Of a DNA stretch of 64,000 bases, positions 10,951 to 23,294 are shown in pieces. The notes below the pieces were generated by a model. That model saw only the letters and a list, made by a program, of their open reading frames with translations. It made no database searches and was not told the origin of the DNA. How positions within the stretch are numbered: the stretch's first letter is position 1; every line of letters begins with the position of its first letter. Source of the stretch: Phytophthora colocasiae (Eukaryota; Oomycota; Peronosporomycetes; Peronosporales; Peronosporaceae); contig JAGKQI010000101.1 of NCBI GenBank assembly GCA_018806915.1, positions 62,001-126,000 on the forward strand, in the 5' to 3' direction. The translations under genes were made by a program, and so were the position numbers.

Positions 10951-13481
10951 ATGGACACGGGCCTCGTTCCGCTTCTTGATGACGATGGAAGTACGGAGGG
11001 GCAATTCACATTTCGACGAAAATACACAGTCATTTCGGAACATGAATCAGCAGCTACTGCTCTCGCAGCTATGCAACACATTGATGGCCTCCAGTGCCGT
11101 TATTTGTACAACCAAGGTTCGCGTTCAGCAACTGCCATACATGAACGCGCTATTCATCCCGGATACCCAAAGAGAATCCGTCTAGTCGCAAAAGGGGATG
11201 AAAACAAAAATCATTGTTGTTCTTGAGCAGGACCACTGCGAGAATGCAGATGAAAAAGAAAGCGACGATTCAAGATTTTCGCCTAGAAAAAAACGCGACT
11301 TTTCGCCTATACTTAAAGCTGAGGTAGATGTGATGCTTAGTGGTGGAGCCGGACCCAAAAAGTGCCGCCTTTTGTTGATGCAAAAGTACAAGAAAACATC
11401 GAGGATGATTGCACTTACACCAGACGAGTTACAATTGAAAAACAGGAAAGCATCACTCAAAAAAGAAAAGAATGGTATGTGATTTTTTTGTAGTTATTTC
11501 ATTGTATATTTACTAACACTGATATTCGTAGGGGGATGGTATATCAAGAATGCAGCTCAATTGCTGAATTGGGCCAGTGAACGACCTACCTTGACTTCTA
11601 CGGACATGACTCTTCGCTAGAGACTGGAACCGTCCCCACCGATTCATCATTCGATTCTTCGGTATTGTAGGAGATGGACACACTCATCGTCCTCAAGGTA
11701 TTTCATGATACAAACAACAGCAGCTTCTGGAAGGTTTTCACAAGCCGCAAAGCATTTCTTAATTTGGCGAGGACGGTGCAGGATCAAAATGGGGATTTAT
11801 TTGCATGCAGTGATGGAACATACAAAATCCATGAAGGTAAGTGGACACTTGTGAACTTTGGGTCGTATATGACGCGGTATGCACTAGGCAAGTTTTCGAA
11901 GCACTTTGCGCCATGGGCTTTCACGTTCGTGAAGAACGAATGCGAGGAAGCTTACCGAGTGTTCTTCTCTACGACGCATCGGTTCTGTAATCTCTTCTTT
12001 GGATTTGACCTGGAAGTTAGGTTTGGTTCACTTGATTACTGTGCGGCAATTGCTAACACGTTCCAAGCTGAATAGCCATCTATAGAGCTCCTAAATTGTT
12101 GGTCTCCCGTGTCGCGCAAAGTACGAGAACAAAGGAGTCGACTCTTGGGACATTTCATATTTCGATGATGTTGTGTATCCACATGTGGTTTGGATGCACA
12201 ATTGTCGTACATACGCCCAATTTCGAGTATTAACCAAGAGATGCATCGAAAAGTGGAAACAAGATGGAGGGGTGGCATATGCCTCGTGGTTTGAAGACGT
12301 GTACTTAAATCGCCTTGGGATGCGTGGTTTATTGGTTCAGCTGGAAATGTATCGGGTGTTCTCACCAACCAGAACGCAATCGAAGCGTTCCACAGATCAT
12401 TAAAGCAAGCCACCCCCCAACTTACGCGCTAATACCTGTGTGCTGAATGATAGTTTTCCGCTGTTGTTGCTTCTAGTTGGAGTGGATTTCAGGAGCCCTG
12501 ACATTGCTTTAAAACCAATTCGGCACTATTGTGAAGGTAATACTAACAAAGTCTATCAAGAAAAATGTTTTCTCTAACACAGTTTTTGTATCTGTAGGAC
12601 CACTACCAGCGGACCTTTTTGTACGAGCTCGTATTCTGCTAGCAGATAAGAACAACTACTTAAAGATGTCCTTACCAGACGACACTATCATCCGCGCTGT
12701 ACTCTTCAATGCGTCACACGTCGTAAACTCTCCGACAAACCCACGTAAAGGCGTCAACGTGACTGCTACTCGTGCGAAGCGCTATTCGGCAGGTCTTCTA
12801 GGGAACATGGATGACCGCAAACCAGTGACGGACGCTCCACTTCTCTATATGTCACTTCACAAAGTTACAGTTTGCGTGGAAGATCATCAATCCTTGCAAA
12901 ATCGGCCTATCTGGACTTCTGCTGAGGTAGGTACTTCTACTTGAACAACATCTGTGTATACAAAACTAATACTCAACACTTTCATTTATAATTTGTAGAC
13001 TGACATAATTCGCAACGGATACTTTTGCGACTGCAAAACTATGCGAGAAAGTGGCTGGATCTGTGAGCATATTTTGGCAGCACTGTCTTTGCTACAGAAG
13101 ATCGACCTCGATGATGTACTTCGCGCAATTCCAGTACGAAACAAGCCTGGTCGTCCCCGAAAACCACGCACTCCGCTCGATGAAGACACCAATGACTCGC
13201 ACTTTTTCTCCACAAACAATATGCTCAAGCTTCTCACGGACTCGCCTGGTCACGTTTTTCACTGGTCTGTAATGAAAGAGTTTGTGGTTAACCGAAATGG
13301 CACTGGCAGCAAGGAGTATATAGCTGGTCGGATCACGGGGTGGCAGGAGAACCGAGGTAGGTACGCATGGGCGGTTCGCTTCACCGATGGCAACGTTATT
13401 CTCATGGAATGCGAGGAATTAGCAGATTTGTTGTCCTTTAGCTACGACATGGGGCTGAATGTCGATGGCCTTCCGGAATGA
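10951..13481 (+). pseudogene. MULE-2, decayed Mutator-like transposase with SWIM finger
   Basis: Several disconnected frames read as one MULE-type protein. They are: a leading region (10951-11226, then a frameshift to 11198-11474); a core with SDGTYKIHEGKW (first acidic residue) at about 11805; an Ala/Phe-rich stretch to 12075; NQNAIEAFHRSLK near 12370-12405; and a SWIM finger (FCDCKTMRESGWICEH) around 13020-13075, followed by a basic linker and a C-terminal domain ending at 13481. Three gaps look like introns (about 11475-11531, 12535-12598 and 12927-12998: GTA...TAG, two with CTAAC branch-like motifs). Frameshifts and stops (for example TAG near 11620) show it is dead. Ends and target duplication were not found. 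Confidence 0.72.
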
Positions 13482-13720
13482 CAAAATGCGGCATGAATTC
13501 TTCCATGAAGCACTCCCAACGACAAGATGTATGCTTTACTTTTATACTTTTGACTTGAAATGCCACCTGAATGAATCAATACTCGAGATGAATTCTTTGG
13601 TGGATTGATGTTACTTTCAATACCACCAATTTGTTATTGTACTTGATAAGCATCTTTATTGGGGCTGTACTCGGAAAGCATCCAATGTTTACTCGAGAAA
13701 AATATTTTTCCACGTGAAGG

Positions 13721-13976
13721 TGTAGTCTGTGGCACAAGCAATAGCTTATCTTGACGGCAAGGAGGCTATCCAGAATCAAAAACCCCATCCTAGAACGCAT
13801 CGGGCCTGTCAACATGAAGTTGCAGTTCAGCTGTGACGCTGGCAGGCAGCTCAAGACCAAGTAGGACGAGCTGTTGTAGTCAGGTAGGTAGCAAAAGCAT
13901 TTATCCAGAGAAAGCACTTGTCAATTTGCAATCAACAAGACACCAGCATTCAAAGCATTCAAGCGGACTTACCACA
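13721..13976 (+). repeat. 5' LTR of the gypsy element (256 bp)
   Basis: It starts TGTAGTCTGT and ends TTACCACA. It matches the 3' LTR at 253 of 256 positions by direct comparison, with three substitutions and no indel. The preceding GAAGG is the target duplication. Confidence 0.95.
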
Positions 13977-14007
13977 AAGTATACTTTTGTCCTAAGGGAC
14001 CGCGAGC

Positions 14008-14829
14008 ATGGCAAGCAACGCACATGAACTGGAGCCCGACGGCGATACGGTGATGCAGTCCGTCAACCAACCGGTGTTTGAATTGATCAAGGCACCGCGA
14101 CTTGAGGATTGGGGTCACGCGGCGTTGGGCAAGTGGGTCCAAGCAAGAGATCAGTATGAAGAAACTGTTCGACAACGTTGTCTGGACAGCCGAGAGCGGC
14201 CCGAAACAGCAATTAAACCAGTAAAGGCTGCCATCAACCCTAAGCTGCTAGAGGTGATCTGCCTGTATGAGGTACGTCGGAAGGTCGAAGATGTCAGTAA
14301 CGAAGATATCGTGCAACTGATTAAGCAACGCATTGACACTGTGAAGAACGAGCAGATTCCGGACCTGGACGAGTTTTTCAAGACTCGACTGAAGATCGAC
14401 CTCACCGAGGATGATATCGACGCACAAGTGCTGAAATACTACTGTGACTTTTCGACCATAATTGAAAACCATGGCCTGGCCAAGATCCTTGGAGTTGGTG
14501 ATCTCGAAGCAGAGGGTTTTGCTAACCGTATGAAGTTAAGATGCACCATTCCGATCGACAACCTTGAGCCGCGTATGGTGCGTGAAGATGTGATGCGGCA
14601 CTGCAAGTACGAATGCAGGAAGGCAAAGAGAAATGACTTCATGCTGTTCAATATCATCAAGGAGAATGCACGAGCACAGCATAAGTATCATCTTTTGGCG
14701 CTTGAGCAGATGAACAGATCTACTCCCGCCAAGAAGCCAAGTAGTAACAATACTAGGAACAAGGGTGATAAAGCAGACAGTCGACCAAAGGCACCCGATC
14801 ATGGACCGTCAAGGGCTAGCAGTGGATAG
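14008..14829 (+). CDS. Gypsy Gag-like protein
   Basis: The 273-aa frame begins 31 bp after the 5' LTR. It is rich in charged helical sequence and ends in a Lys/Ser/Pro-rich tail. No CCHC zinc knuckle is visible, which is common in some gypsy lineages. The position before protease and RT and the size support a capsid (Gag) role. It is the only element gene here without an internal break. Confidence 0.75.
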   Translation: MASNAHELEPDGDTVMQSVNQPVFELIKAPRLEDWGHAALGKWVQARDQYEETVRQRCLDSRERPETAIKPVKAAINPKLLEVICLYEVRRKVEDVSNEDIVQLIKQRIDTVKNEQIPDLDEFFKTRLKIDLTEDDIDAQVLKYYCDFSTIIENHGLAKILGVGDLEAEGFANRMKLRCTIPIDNLEPRMVREDVMRHCKYECRKAKRNDFMLFNIIKENARAQHKYHLLALEQMNRSTPAKKPSSNNTRNKGDKADSRPKAPDHGPSRASSG

Positions 14830-14920
14830 CCCCCAGGGCAAAAGAAGGAGGTAAAGCCACCCACTGCTTCGTGACTGTCTGACAGCCACTGAGGAAGATA
14901 AACAGCGAGCCGTCGAGAAG

Positions 14921-17510
14921 ATGAAGGAGATAAAGGGACTTAGCAAGGCCAACATGGTTCGTGGAGCTCCCCAACCTGGAGAAGTTATGGTGGATGATCT
15001 CGTGACGCTGCCGTATTGCGCAGACTCAGGTTCCGATTTCAATTTCATTCCTCGTGCAGTAGTCACTGAGTTGGTTGAGCTTGGCAGTAGACTGAAGATC
15101 AAGATGTTGCCTAGACCAGTGGATGCGGCCGTTGCTGGTGGAACAATCGTGACTTGTCGAGACTCTGTCGCTGTCGACATTGCGTTACAAACTGCTGCTG
15201 GACCTGTTCATTTACGAGAACTGGTATGTCTGATCATGGAGGGTTCTGAGACTGATTTCCTTCTCGGCAACGAAACCCTGGTGTCGTTAGGCATCGATGT
15301 GAACCAGCAGCTACAGCAACTTGCCGGAACTGTCCTCGCCGAAGACAGTGACCCATTTGAGGAGGAAAGTCAAAGCGATACTGATCTTTCTTCTAATGTG
15401 GTCCGCGAAAAGCTGGAAGACTGGTGGTACAAGCAGGTGACAATGGTTTCGACCTGGCGTATCTCTCTATCTTACGGGAGGCAGAAATGGAGTATGAGAT
15501 GTTTTCCGCATCGACCTAGGGAATGACCCACCTGCCACTATTGCACCATTGGAAATCAAACTTGTCGAAGGTGCTAAGCCCGCTCACGTCGCTACGCCCC
15601 GGCATAGCGGAAGTTCCTGCGGGAATACACTAAACGTTTAGAGCAAATGGGTTTCATCAAGCAGAAATAATCAGAGTCACTGGGCCAGTGCAGCGGTACC
15701 GGTTGGTAAACCAAAGTCAGCTGATGATTTTCGAATGATTGTCGACTATCGACCTGTTAATGCACTCACCATGCCGATCGCAGGTGCAGCTCAGGATGTG
15801 ACTGATTCAGCAGAGGAAGCGGAAGGTTCTTATAGATACGGAGATTTCGATATGCCAAAAGGGTTCTGGCAACTCCCGCTCCACCCCAATAGCCAAGCAA
15901 TCATGAGCTTTATCACTACGGGCACTGTATGGACTCCCGCCCGGGTACCTCAAGGAGCAAGTGACTCGGCTACACACTTTCAGAACGAAATGCAGAAGGT
16001 TTTCGCAGCGATGCTTTATGTGCATCTACTTGTGTGGATCGACGATATTCTCGTCTACGCTAAGGATCCACCATCTTTTATCGCAGCCCTCAAGCAAGTT
16101 TTCGGACTTGTTCGTGCTCACCGTCTGAAGCTGAGTGTGAGTAAAAGCTGTCTGTTTCGTAAGGAGATTCGTTGGTGTGGACGTATTTTCAGTGGTGCTG
16201 GTAGCCGCCATGACCCTGAACGGATCAGCACTTTGCAGCACCTGCCTCTTCCGACGACAGCAGCGGACTTGCAGCAATTTCTTTGTGCAGGGTGGGTGAG
16301 ACATACACTGGTTGATTTCGGCCGTACGATGCGTCCGCTGCACGATAAGCTGGAGGCCGTGTTGCGGGTTAGTGCACGCACAAAAAAACTCGCTGCAGGT
16401 GTTGTTTTGGACTGGTCCGCTTAAGACGAGGATCATTTCCAAGCAGCTAAAGCACTCCTCAGTTTGTCGCAACTGCTGCATTTCCCGAAACCTACCGCTA
16501 CGGTGGCGCTCTTTACTGATGCGAGTGACCATGGTTGGGGGCTCGTCGGCACACAGGTCGAATCATGGGACCCAGCACTGCCGATCCATAGCCAACACCA
16601 CCAACTACTAATTTGCAAGAGCGGCATTTTCGACGATACCGAGCGTCGTTGGAGCATCATCGAGAAGGAGGCATACCCTATTATTTGGGCTGCTCGTCAG
16701 CTCGAATACCTTCTCGCCCGCCCGTCAGGTTTCCTCATATTCTGTGACCACAATAACTTGATTTTTGTTTTCTCGCCAACTCACGAGGTTAAGCGCCACG
16801 TCCGTGGTAAACTTGAACGTTGGGCACTGTCACTGACGGGACTCAAGTACTGCATTGAGCATATCGATGGTTCGGCAAATGTTTGGGCTGATCTACTTTC
16901 ACGTTGGGGTCGTTCGTCTTTGGAAGAGGAGGGTGTGCACGCCAAGTGCAAATTCGTGACGCGCAGTCAGAGACGCCTTGAAGAAGCCACTGACAACCAG
17001 CTCGACGAGTTGCGCCTGCACCAAGGTGAGTTTGTCTTTCCAAATCTCGACGAGTTGCGCCTGCGCCAAGGTGAGTTTGTATTTCCAAATCTCGACGATG
17101 TGAAGAAGGCTCAACAACAGCATAAGCAGACTGCACCACTGAGCACTACCACTGACGATAATAGCGTCATGGTTGTGAATGGTCTCATCTCGATCCTCGA
17201 CGCAGCTAAGGAGCTCCGCCAACGCATTTTCATTGTAGCCCACTGTGGTGGGCAGGGTCACCGCGGACTGGACCCAATGTTCACTACGATCAAGGATCTG
17301 TTTTCGATCGCTGGCTTGGAGCAGCATTGTCGACAGTTCCTGAAACGTTGCCTCCTTTGTAAGCATGTAAAAGGGCTAACGTTATCCAAGGGCCATGGGG
17401 CCCTACCTACAACGCTACTGAGCGTAATGAACTTCTTCATTGGGATTTTCTCTATCTTGGTGACAGCGTTGGAAAAAGCAAACACCTTCTCGTTCTCAAG
17501 GACAGCTTGA
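14921..17510 (+). pseudogene. Gypsy pol, protease-RT-RNase H segment, broken
   Basis: The protease region (14921-15526) has CADSGSDFNFIP, an aspartic protease active-site motif. Frame breaks follow between about 15440 and 15735. RT (15735-16424) carries the catalytic LVWIDDILVY motif. A TAA at 16422-16424 interrupts the frame just before RNase H, which resumes in the same frame (LFTDASDHGWG). The H2C2 integrase finger follows (HCGGQGH...CLLCKH). A further frameshift near 17385 moves the integrase core into another frame. Autonomous expression of Pol is therefore not possible. Confidence 0.88.
17001..17090 (+). repeat. 45-bp in-frame tandem duplication in gypsy pol
   Basis: CTCGACGAGTTGCGCCTGC and the bases after it occur twice, 45 bp apart (17001 and 17046), with two or so differences. 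This gives a duplicated 15-residue block (LDELRLxQGEFVFPN) in the linker between RNase H and the integrase finger. Confidence 0.85.
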
Positions 17511-18598
17511 CCCACTTTTGTGAACTCGTTGCATGTGGAGTAGCAACGAGTGGTGTAGCTGCAAGTGCATTGGTCGACTGGTCGAAACGCTTTGGCGCGC
17601 CTAAGATTTTAATCTCTGACCAGGGATCCCACTTTAAGAACGAAGTGGTGAAGCATGTGTGCAGGCAGCTTGCGATTGAGCAGGATTTGGTGCTGGCATA
17701 TGCACCATGGATCAACGGTACTATTGAAAGGCTGAACCGCGATGTTCTACAAGTTTTGCGAGTACTATTGATGGAATTGAACCTGGATTGGCACGAATGG
17801 GAATATCTAGTTCCTATGGTACAAGGAGTTCTGAATCACACTCCCGTTGCCTCACTCGGCAACAGGTCGCCTGGTGAGCTATTCACTGCGTTGCCGCGAC
17901 CGACACCGTTCGAGCGTGTGGTGGTGGAACGTAATGGCGTGGCTACTGTAGTGCAAAGAGCCGCTCCGCCACCAGCTGAACTGGTCTCAAAGTTACAACA
18001 TGACCTCGTTGGTATGGATAAGGATGTGGAAGACATCAGAGAACGGCGTCGACTACTGAATATGGCTCGATCTAACGGCACTCCATGTAATTTCTCTACC
18101 GGTGACTATGTACTATGGTCACGGTTTGACACGCGACTTTCTGTGAACAAACTTCTGGCCCGTTGGGTGGGGCTGTTTGAGGTCATTGAGGAACATCCAA
18201 AAGCATTCCTGATCCGTCACCTCATCACTGGGCAGCACTATATGGTGCACGGATCGAGGCTTAAGTTCTACAGTGATGCAAGCCTCGGTGCAAGTGAGGA
18301 GATGCTTGCACACGTAGGCAATCAGGGCATGGTCTTAGGAGTCGAAGAACTAAAGGACCACCGCAAGGAACAGCACGGCTGGCAACTATTCGTAACCTGG
18401 ATTGGACTACAAGAGGAGGAGAATTCGAGGGAATCGCTGCAGAGTCTTTATGACGACTTACCGGTGCGAGTTCGGGCGTATGTTACTGCGGGCGATGACC
18501 ATGAGCTGATGGAGGCGTTTCTGAAATCGACCAAAGTTTCAGAGCCTGAAACGACGTATGGGCTCCGTTATGGATATACTTCAAGTCGTTGCAGTTGA
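17388..18598 (+). pseudogene. Gypsy integrase core and chromodomain-like tail
   Basis: In the shifted frame, LHWDFLYLGDSVG leads into the integrase core (ISDQGSHFKN; YAPWINGTIERLNRD), which holds the second Asp and the Glu of the DDE triad. The C-terminal 120 residues (about 18310-18500) have a chromodomain-like pattern (VLGVEELKDHR...QLFVTWIGLQ...ESLQSLYDDLP). The frame is intact here but is separated from the upstream pol by a frameshift. Confidence 0.85.
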
Positions 18599-18745
18599 AG
18601 TTGACCTGTAACAGTGCCCCGTCTCATGCATGTCAGCAAGCTGATGGATTTCTATCACGGCATTTCTATCACTGGATTTCTATTGGATTTCTATCGGCTT
18701 TATATTTTGCATAGCATCAAGGGCGATGTGGTTCTTTGGGGGCAG

Positions 18746-19001
18746 TGTAGTCTGTGGCACAAGCAATAGCTTATCTTGACGGCAAGGAGGCTATCCAGAA
18801 TCAAAATCCCCATCCTAGAACGCATCGGGCCTGTCAACATGAAGTTGCAGTTCAGCTGTGACGCTGGCAGGCAGCTCAAGACCAAGTAGGACGAGCTGTT
18901 GTAGTCAGGTAGGTAGCAAAAGCATTTATCCAGAGGAAGCACTTGTCAATTTGCAATCAACAAGACGCCAGCATTCAAAGCATTCAAGCGGACTTACCAC
19001 A
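18746..19001 (+). repeat. 3' LTR of the gypsy element (256 bp)
   Basis: It matches the 5' LTR at 253 of 256 positions, and GAAGG follows at 19002. The 3' untranslated region just before it (about 18643-18695) holds several imperfect ATTTCTATC repeats. Confidence 0.95.
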
Positions 19002-19812
19002 GAAGGCCAAGATTGACGCGATCGTCAACTTTGTTCCTAGTGTTCCACAGCTGGATCCTTTGATTCCCCAAAATACCCGCAGGTGCTTAAGTGAAACCAA
19101 AAGTCCGAGGGAGGGACTTGGCGGGCCCCTCGGCCACCCGCGTAGTTACGGGGGTGTCGTGCAGCATGAGTCGCACCAAGAAAACAAGCACCAGTACAGC
19201 AACATTGTACAAAGCCGGCCCGTGCAGCATATCAGGAACACAGAACGAGCCTGATGCAGTGACAGCGCGAAGCTAACAGCATGATTCGACCAAGAAGGCT
19301 TAGCGGCGGTTCCCAGCGGGCGACGAGTGTACCGGATTGTAGGTACAAATATGAGAAGAAGGTGAAGATGAGAAGACGATAAAGAGAGCACCTACCACAA
19401 GGTGGATCATCGGAAAGCAAACAGTCTTTCCGGAAGTGCCGTCACTGTCGTGCACAGGCACGTGACATGAACAAAATGAACTTCGACAGAAGTAACAGAT
19501 CGGACCGCCGCAGCGCTCGCTACCTAGACCCCACTACAAAACCAAATTGCGATGGCACACACGTGTATAAGAACCCGGCATATGGAATTTACCCCGACCA
19601 TCTACCGACGTGAAGAAGATAACAAACGTCACGGACTCCGACCCAGCCGAAGGTGAAGGATGCGTGCAAGGTACCCGACAGACAGTCTCCCCGCTACAAT
19701 ACTCGCTGTCTAGGCGATAGGAGAAGACAAGACACATCAACGCACGGAAAAGAACACGACAAGAAGCCCGTAGCCCCAAGGTGACGTGTCGACAATGAAA
19801 GACTCATTTTAA

Positions 19813-19827
19813 CCCCTTGGTTCCCAA
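19813..19827. repeat. Left 15-bp terminal inverted repeat of piggyBac
   Basis: CCCCTTGGTTCCCAA follows TTAA (19809-19812). It is the exact reverse complement of 23295-23309. Confidence 0.95.
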
Positions 19828-20136
19828 GATTTGGCCCTGGGAACCGCTAAGAGAAAGTCGTAACTTACGACCTTCCTCTTATCATCCTGTTTGTATGGTC
19901 GTGTACTATCCACACCGGACCAGATACATAGGTTTTCACAGGTAGGTTTCCAATTTAGTCGTAAGTTCCATAGCTTGCATTGATGTTTCCTGGATGCTAA
20001 GTAGTAACTTCGCGCTTTGCAGAAAACCCAGAGGCAGCGACAGTTGGATTGGGGATCCAATCACTCCTGAAACTGCGGTGCAAAAGGTACGTTGACTCAA
20101 GGAAGTTCATTTTATAACAATGCTGATATTGCGTTT

Positions 20137-23104
20137 CTACAGATCGAACTCACTGTCGTCTTCGCTACCATCGCTACTACGTTGACGTTGCTCATTGTCT
20201 GCTTCGCCCTCTTCTTCACGTAGCAGCTCTCTCCGGGTCTTCTTACGCTGTCCGGTCTCCTTCCCTGGTCGCCGGAGGACTACGCGCTTTCCTAGCGAAA
20301 CTGGAATGGCAAGTCCGGATGCGAAGTCCTCGTGCCAAATCTGAAAGCAAGTTTTCATCTCACCCTTGTACTCACGTCTTGCCTTTGGACACAGATAGCA
20401 TTTTGCATCATCGATGGAGCACTGTTCGCAGTAGAACGTGGTTTGAAATGACTTCTTTCGCTCCCCGCGAAGCAGTGCGCAAACTTTACAAGATCGTTGC
20501 CGTCGTTTCTGAACGCCAGATACCGTTACCCAGTCGTCGAACTGGATGAGGGAGTGGCCTACGCGTTTTCGTCTGTGCTTCTTGCTTCCGGGAGAAGGTG
20601 TCGACGACACTCCAACGAAATCTTGCTCTTTCAGCTGGAGTAACTGCTTGTGTAGCAAGGCGTACCATTCTCCACGCTTCATCGCCGGTTTATTCGTCAA
20701 GGTACACACCGCTTTGTGTGAGATGTAGGAATTCACCATGACGATATCAATGAGACCGAGGAATAGGCTCTTATAGTACTTTGAGAAACGAACGGACGTC
20801 TGGAGCGAAAAGGACTGGAGACGGAGTTGGTCATGCACATCCACTCCGCCCATCCAACCCTGATAATCGTTTACTGCCTTGGGGCAGGGCACTGTCGTTG
20901 GTCCTTCTCCTTTCAAGTTGCGATTGATCATTGATGCTGTCATCACAGATCCTGTACACAGGTAGTGGACCGGTTTACGGTCCCACCAGTGAAACGCGAT
21001 CATACTTGGCACAGTCAGAGAGCGGGAAAACGTGAACGATCCTCGAGGAAGGCTTCTAGGTCGAGTCTTTCGTGTCTCTATGACGTTGCGGTCGAACCCG
21101 AGGCGCCCAGTCATTATCGTCCCAATGACGTACACGTGCATTGACAGCAACTCAATGGCCAGCGGAATTGACGAATAGAAGCGGTCGATGGTGACTGCGT
21201 GGAATTCTCGGTGATCATTTGCTAGTACAATCTTCAAATTGCGGATTACCGCTGCAGCTCCGGTCTTATGGTCGAATGCGTCGGCCTGGTCTTCGGGAGC
21301 CTTCATCTTACCAACGTAAATCTCGAATCTCCAAAGTGACGACATTAAATTACGAGGTCAGTTCCAAAGTAGTAACTTACATCATTGAAATTTCAACGAG
21401 AAAAACAGCCTCACCTGTGGCAGTACGCAGTCTTGCTATCACAGGTCATGAACATCTTCGAGCCGTATCTATGCGGTTTATCGGGCATAAACATCCGAGT
21501 GTTGTTCCGTCTTGATGTAGCTGGTAGAACTCCTTCATCGAATGAGAAAACTGCAGGTAATGTCCAGCCGGCAAGAAAACGCTGTTGAATCTTGTCCACA
21601 ACTGGTCGTAGCTTTCTCAACTTGTCTCGTGTCCGGTCACCTTTATTATCCACGAAATGAAGATCTCGTAGAATGTCTTGACACCGATTTCGTGGCATAT
21701 ATTTGCCGAAGGTCCCAGCAGGAACAGCACCATCCTCGGTCATGGACCAGTGCTGAGAAAATCGTCGTTGTGGCGGGCACAACATGTGCGCTACTAGAAG
21801 CCCCATCACATGGAGTAGTTCGTGAGTTTCATATTCTGGCTTCAATCGAAGTCGGCGCATTATTTGCTTCACAGTTTCTACAGGCGTTCCTCGACGTTCT
21901 TTCTGCTTCACATGCATCCTCTGGGCCCTTGGGAGCATCTGCTGTGAGCGATAGCGGTTCGTTTCTTCGCAGATATCGATCCACATAGACTTTGGCGCAA
22001 AGTAAAAAAAAGTGTCCAGGGGCGAGTCACAGAGGCTCTGTAGTTCGGCGACTGGTCGTGCTTCTTCAGCTGTAAGGCCGGGGTATCCATCGGCAATTTC
22101 AAAGTTCGATGAAGGCTGGGTCCAGCACATTGACCGAAGCGCGTCTTGTCTTCTTGCAAGGGCTTCTCGGCCTAGTTCCACATTGTCACCTATGCTAAGC
22201 GAAGCCAGAAAAGCCTCATCCAGCTCAAGTGCGTCTGTGTCTGAAATGGCATCTTCGGCCTCATCCATGCCACGTGGTTCCACATTATCTTCATCAGTAT
22301 CGGCTATCGCGTCGCCGTCGCTTTCACCCGAGCTCAACTGCTCGTAATCATCCAGGTTCTCATTCTCCTCCACAAAATTCACATCACGCTTAAACTCTCG
22401 CCGTGGGCGTAGTCGTCTGGTCATAGGTGCATCTGATTCCGCACTTTCGGCTCCTGAAGCACCCGACATGTGCTGCAATTGAATCGCTCCTTCCAGTATA
22501 TCCGGCTCTGACTGACTGCCGCCTTGCGAGAGCTCGAACGCACGAGCAACTGCTCCTTGTGATAACTTCTCTTCACTGGGCGGTGGCGAGCCGAACATGG
22601 CATCCATGGTGCCCTGGGATAACTCCACGGTGGTGTTGATCTGCGATGCTCGCACTACGTCCTCAACTATTTCTCCAGTTTCATCGTCTTCATCATGCTG
22701 CATCTCGTCCCCACTTTTGCTATCGTTCTCTTCAGCCGCCTCATCCTGGTACATCGATTAGTTTAGTAGTAATTCCCACTCATCATCGCATACAAACGGC
22801 TCACCTCGTTGTCAGTCGCCAGCAATCCAGAGTCAATCACGTAGGCTACTACAGCAGCCTCACTAACGAAGATGTCGGCTCCAACCGTGCCGTTTGTCGA
22901 GGCACCAGGTTTCAAGTACGTCCAGTCGTTCTCGAGGCCCTTGGGACGTCTAGATCTCCATCCCGCCTCTCGTAGCTGCCTCCAGAGGTGCCGGAAGTCG
23001 ACATCGTGGGGGGAAACGGCAGGTTTCTGTCGGCCAGTGGATCGGATGCGCGCCATGGAGGAAATTCTGGAATGAGCGATCATCAGCTGCGCAACGGGCG
23101 CCAT
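20137..23104 (-). CDS. PiggyBac transposase (DDE_Tnp_1_7), two introns, intact
   Basis: Proposed exons on the minus strand are 23104-22805, 22745-21415 and 21328-20137, with introns of 59 and 86 bp (GTGAGC...ACCAG and GTGAGG...GGAG). Phases fit exactly (100 codons; 443 codons plus 2 bases; remainder), giving about 940 aa without an internal stop. Exon 1 has the W-rich module seen before oomycete piggyBac proteins. An acidic linker follows, then the DDE core with D503 (FSFDEGVLP), D592 (VTIDRFYSS) and D707 (MGGVDVHDQ), all three catalytic Asp present. The C-terminus has a Cys/His finger (CKVC, CEQC, CYLC, CFQIWHEDF). In the family it cuts and pastes at TTAA. The splice sites are inferred. Confidence 0.9.
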
Positions 23105-23248
23105 GCCTTTACATTACCTATCCCTGTCCGATTTCTGTAATTGACCGAAAGACCTCCATCATCTTATGCTTTGAGTGAGAGAAGAAATGACTTGATTAAA
23201 GTATTGGATTTCATTTTCCGAGCCATTTTCTATTGTTCGACGATTTTC

Positions 23249-23293
23249 GTCGTAACTTACGACGTACGATTTCGTTAAGTCGTAACTTACGAC
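23249..23293. repeat. Subterminal palindromes of piggyBac (two copies; third at 19857-19871)
   Basis: GTCGTAACTTACGAC is a perfect palindrome around a central C. It occurs at 23249-23263 and 23279-23293, with the third copy near the other end. Its restriction to the element ends suggests transposase binding sites. This is an inference from position and symmetry. Confidence 0.8.
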
Positions 23294-23294
23294 G

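Larger units (their letters stand above)
13721..19001 (+). mobile_element. Ty3/gypsy LTR retrotransposon, complete but coding-defective
   Basis: This 5281-bp element is bounded by two 256-bp LTRs (TG...CA ends) and a 5-bp target duplication GAAGG (13716-13720 and 19002-19006). The order Gag, protease, RT, RNase H, integrase and chromodomain-like C-terminus is typical of Ty3/gypsy (chromovirus-like). A G-rich polypurine-like tract (TTTGGGGGCAG) precedes the 3' LTR. I could not recognise a primer-binding site just after the 5' LTR. Confidence 0.95.

Noticed and set aside
10742..13700. Similar sequences CAATGTTTATTCGA (10742) and CAATGTTTACTCGA (13682) as possible ends of MULE-2
   Set aside because: They are in direct, not inverted, orientation and have no flanking 9-bp duplication.
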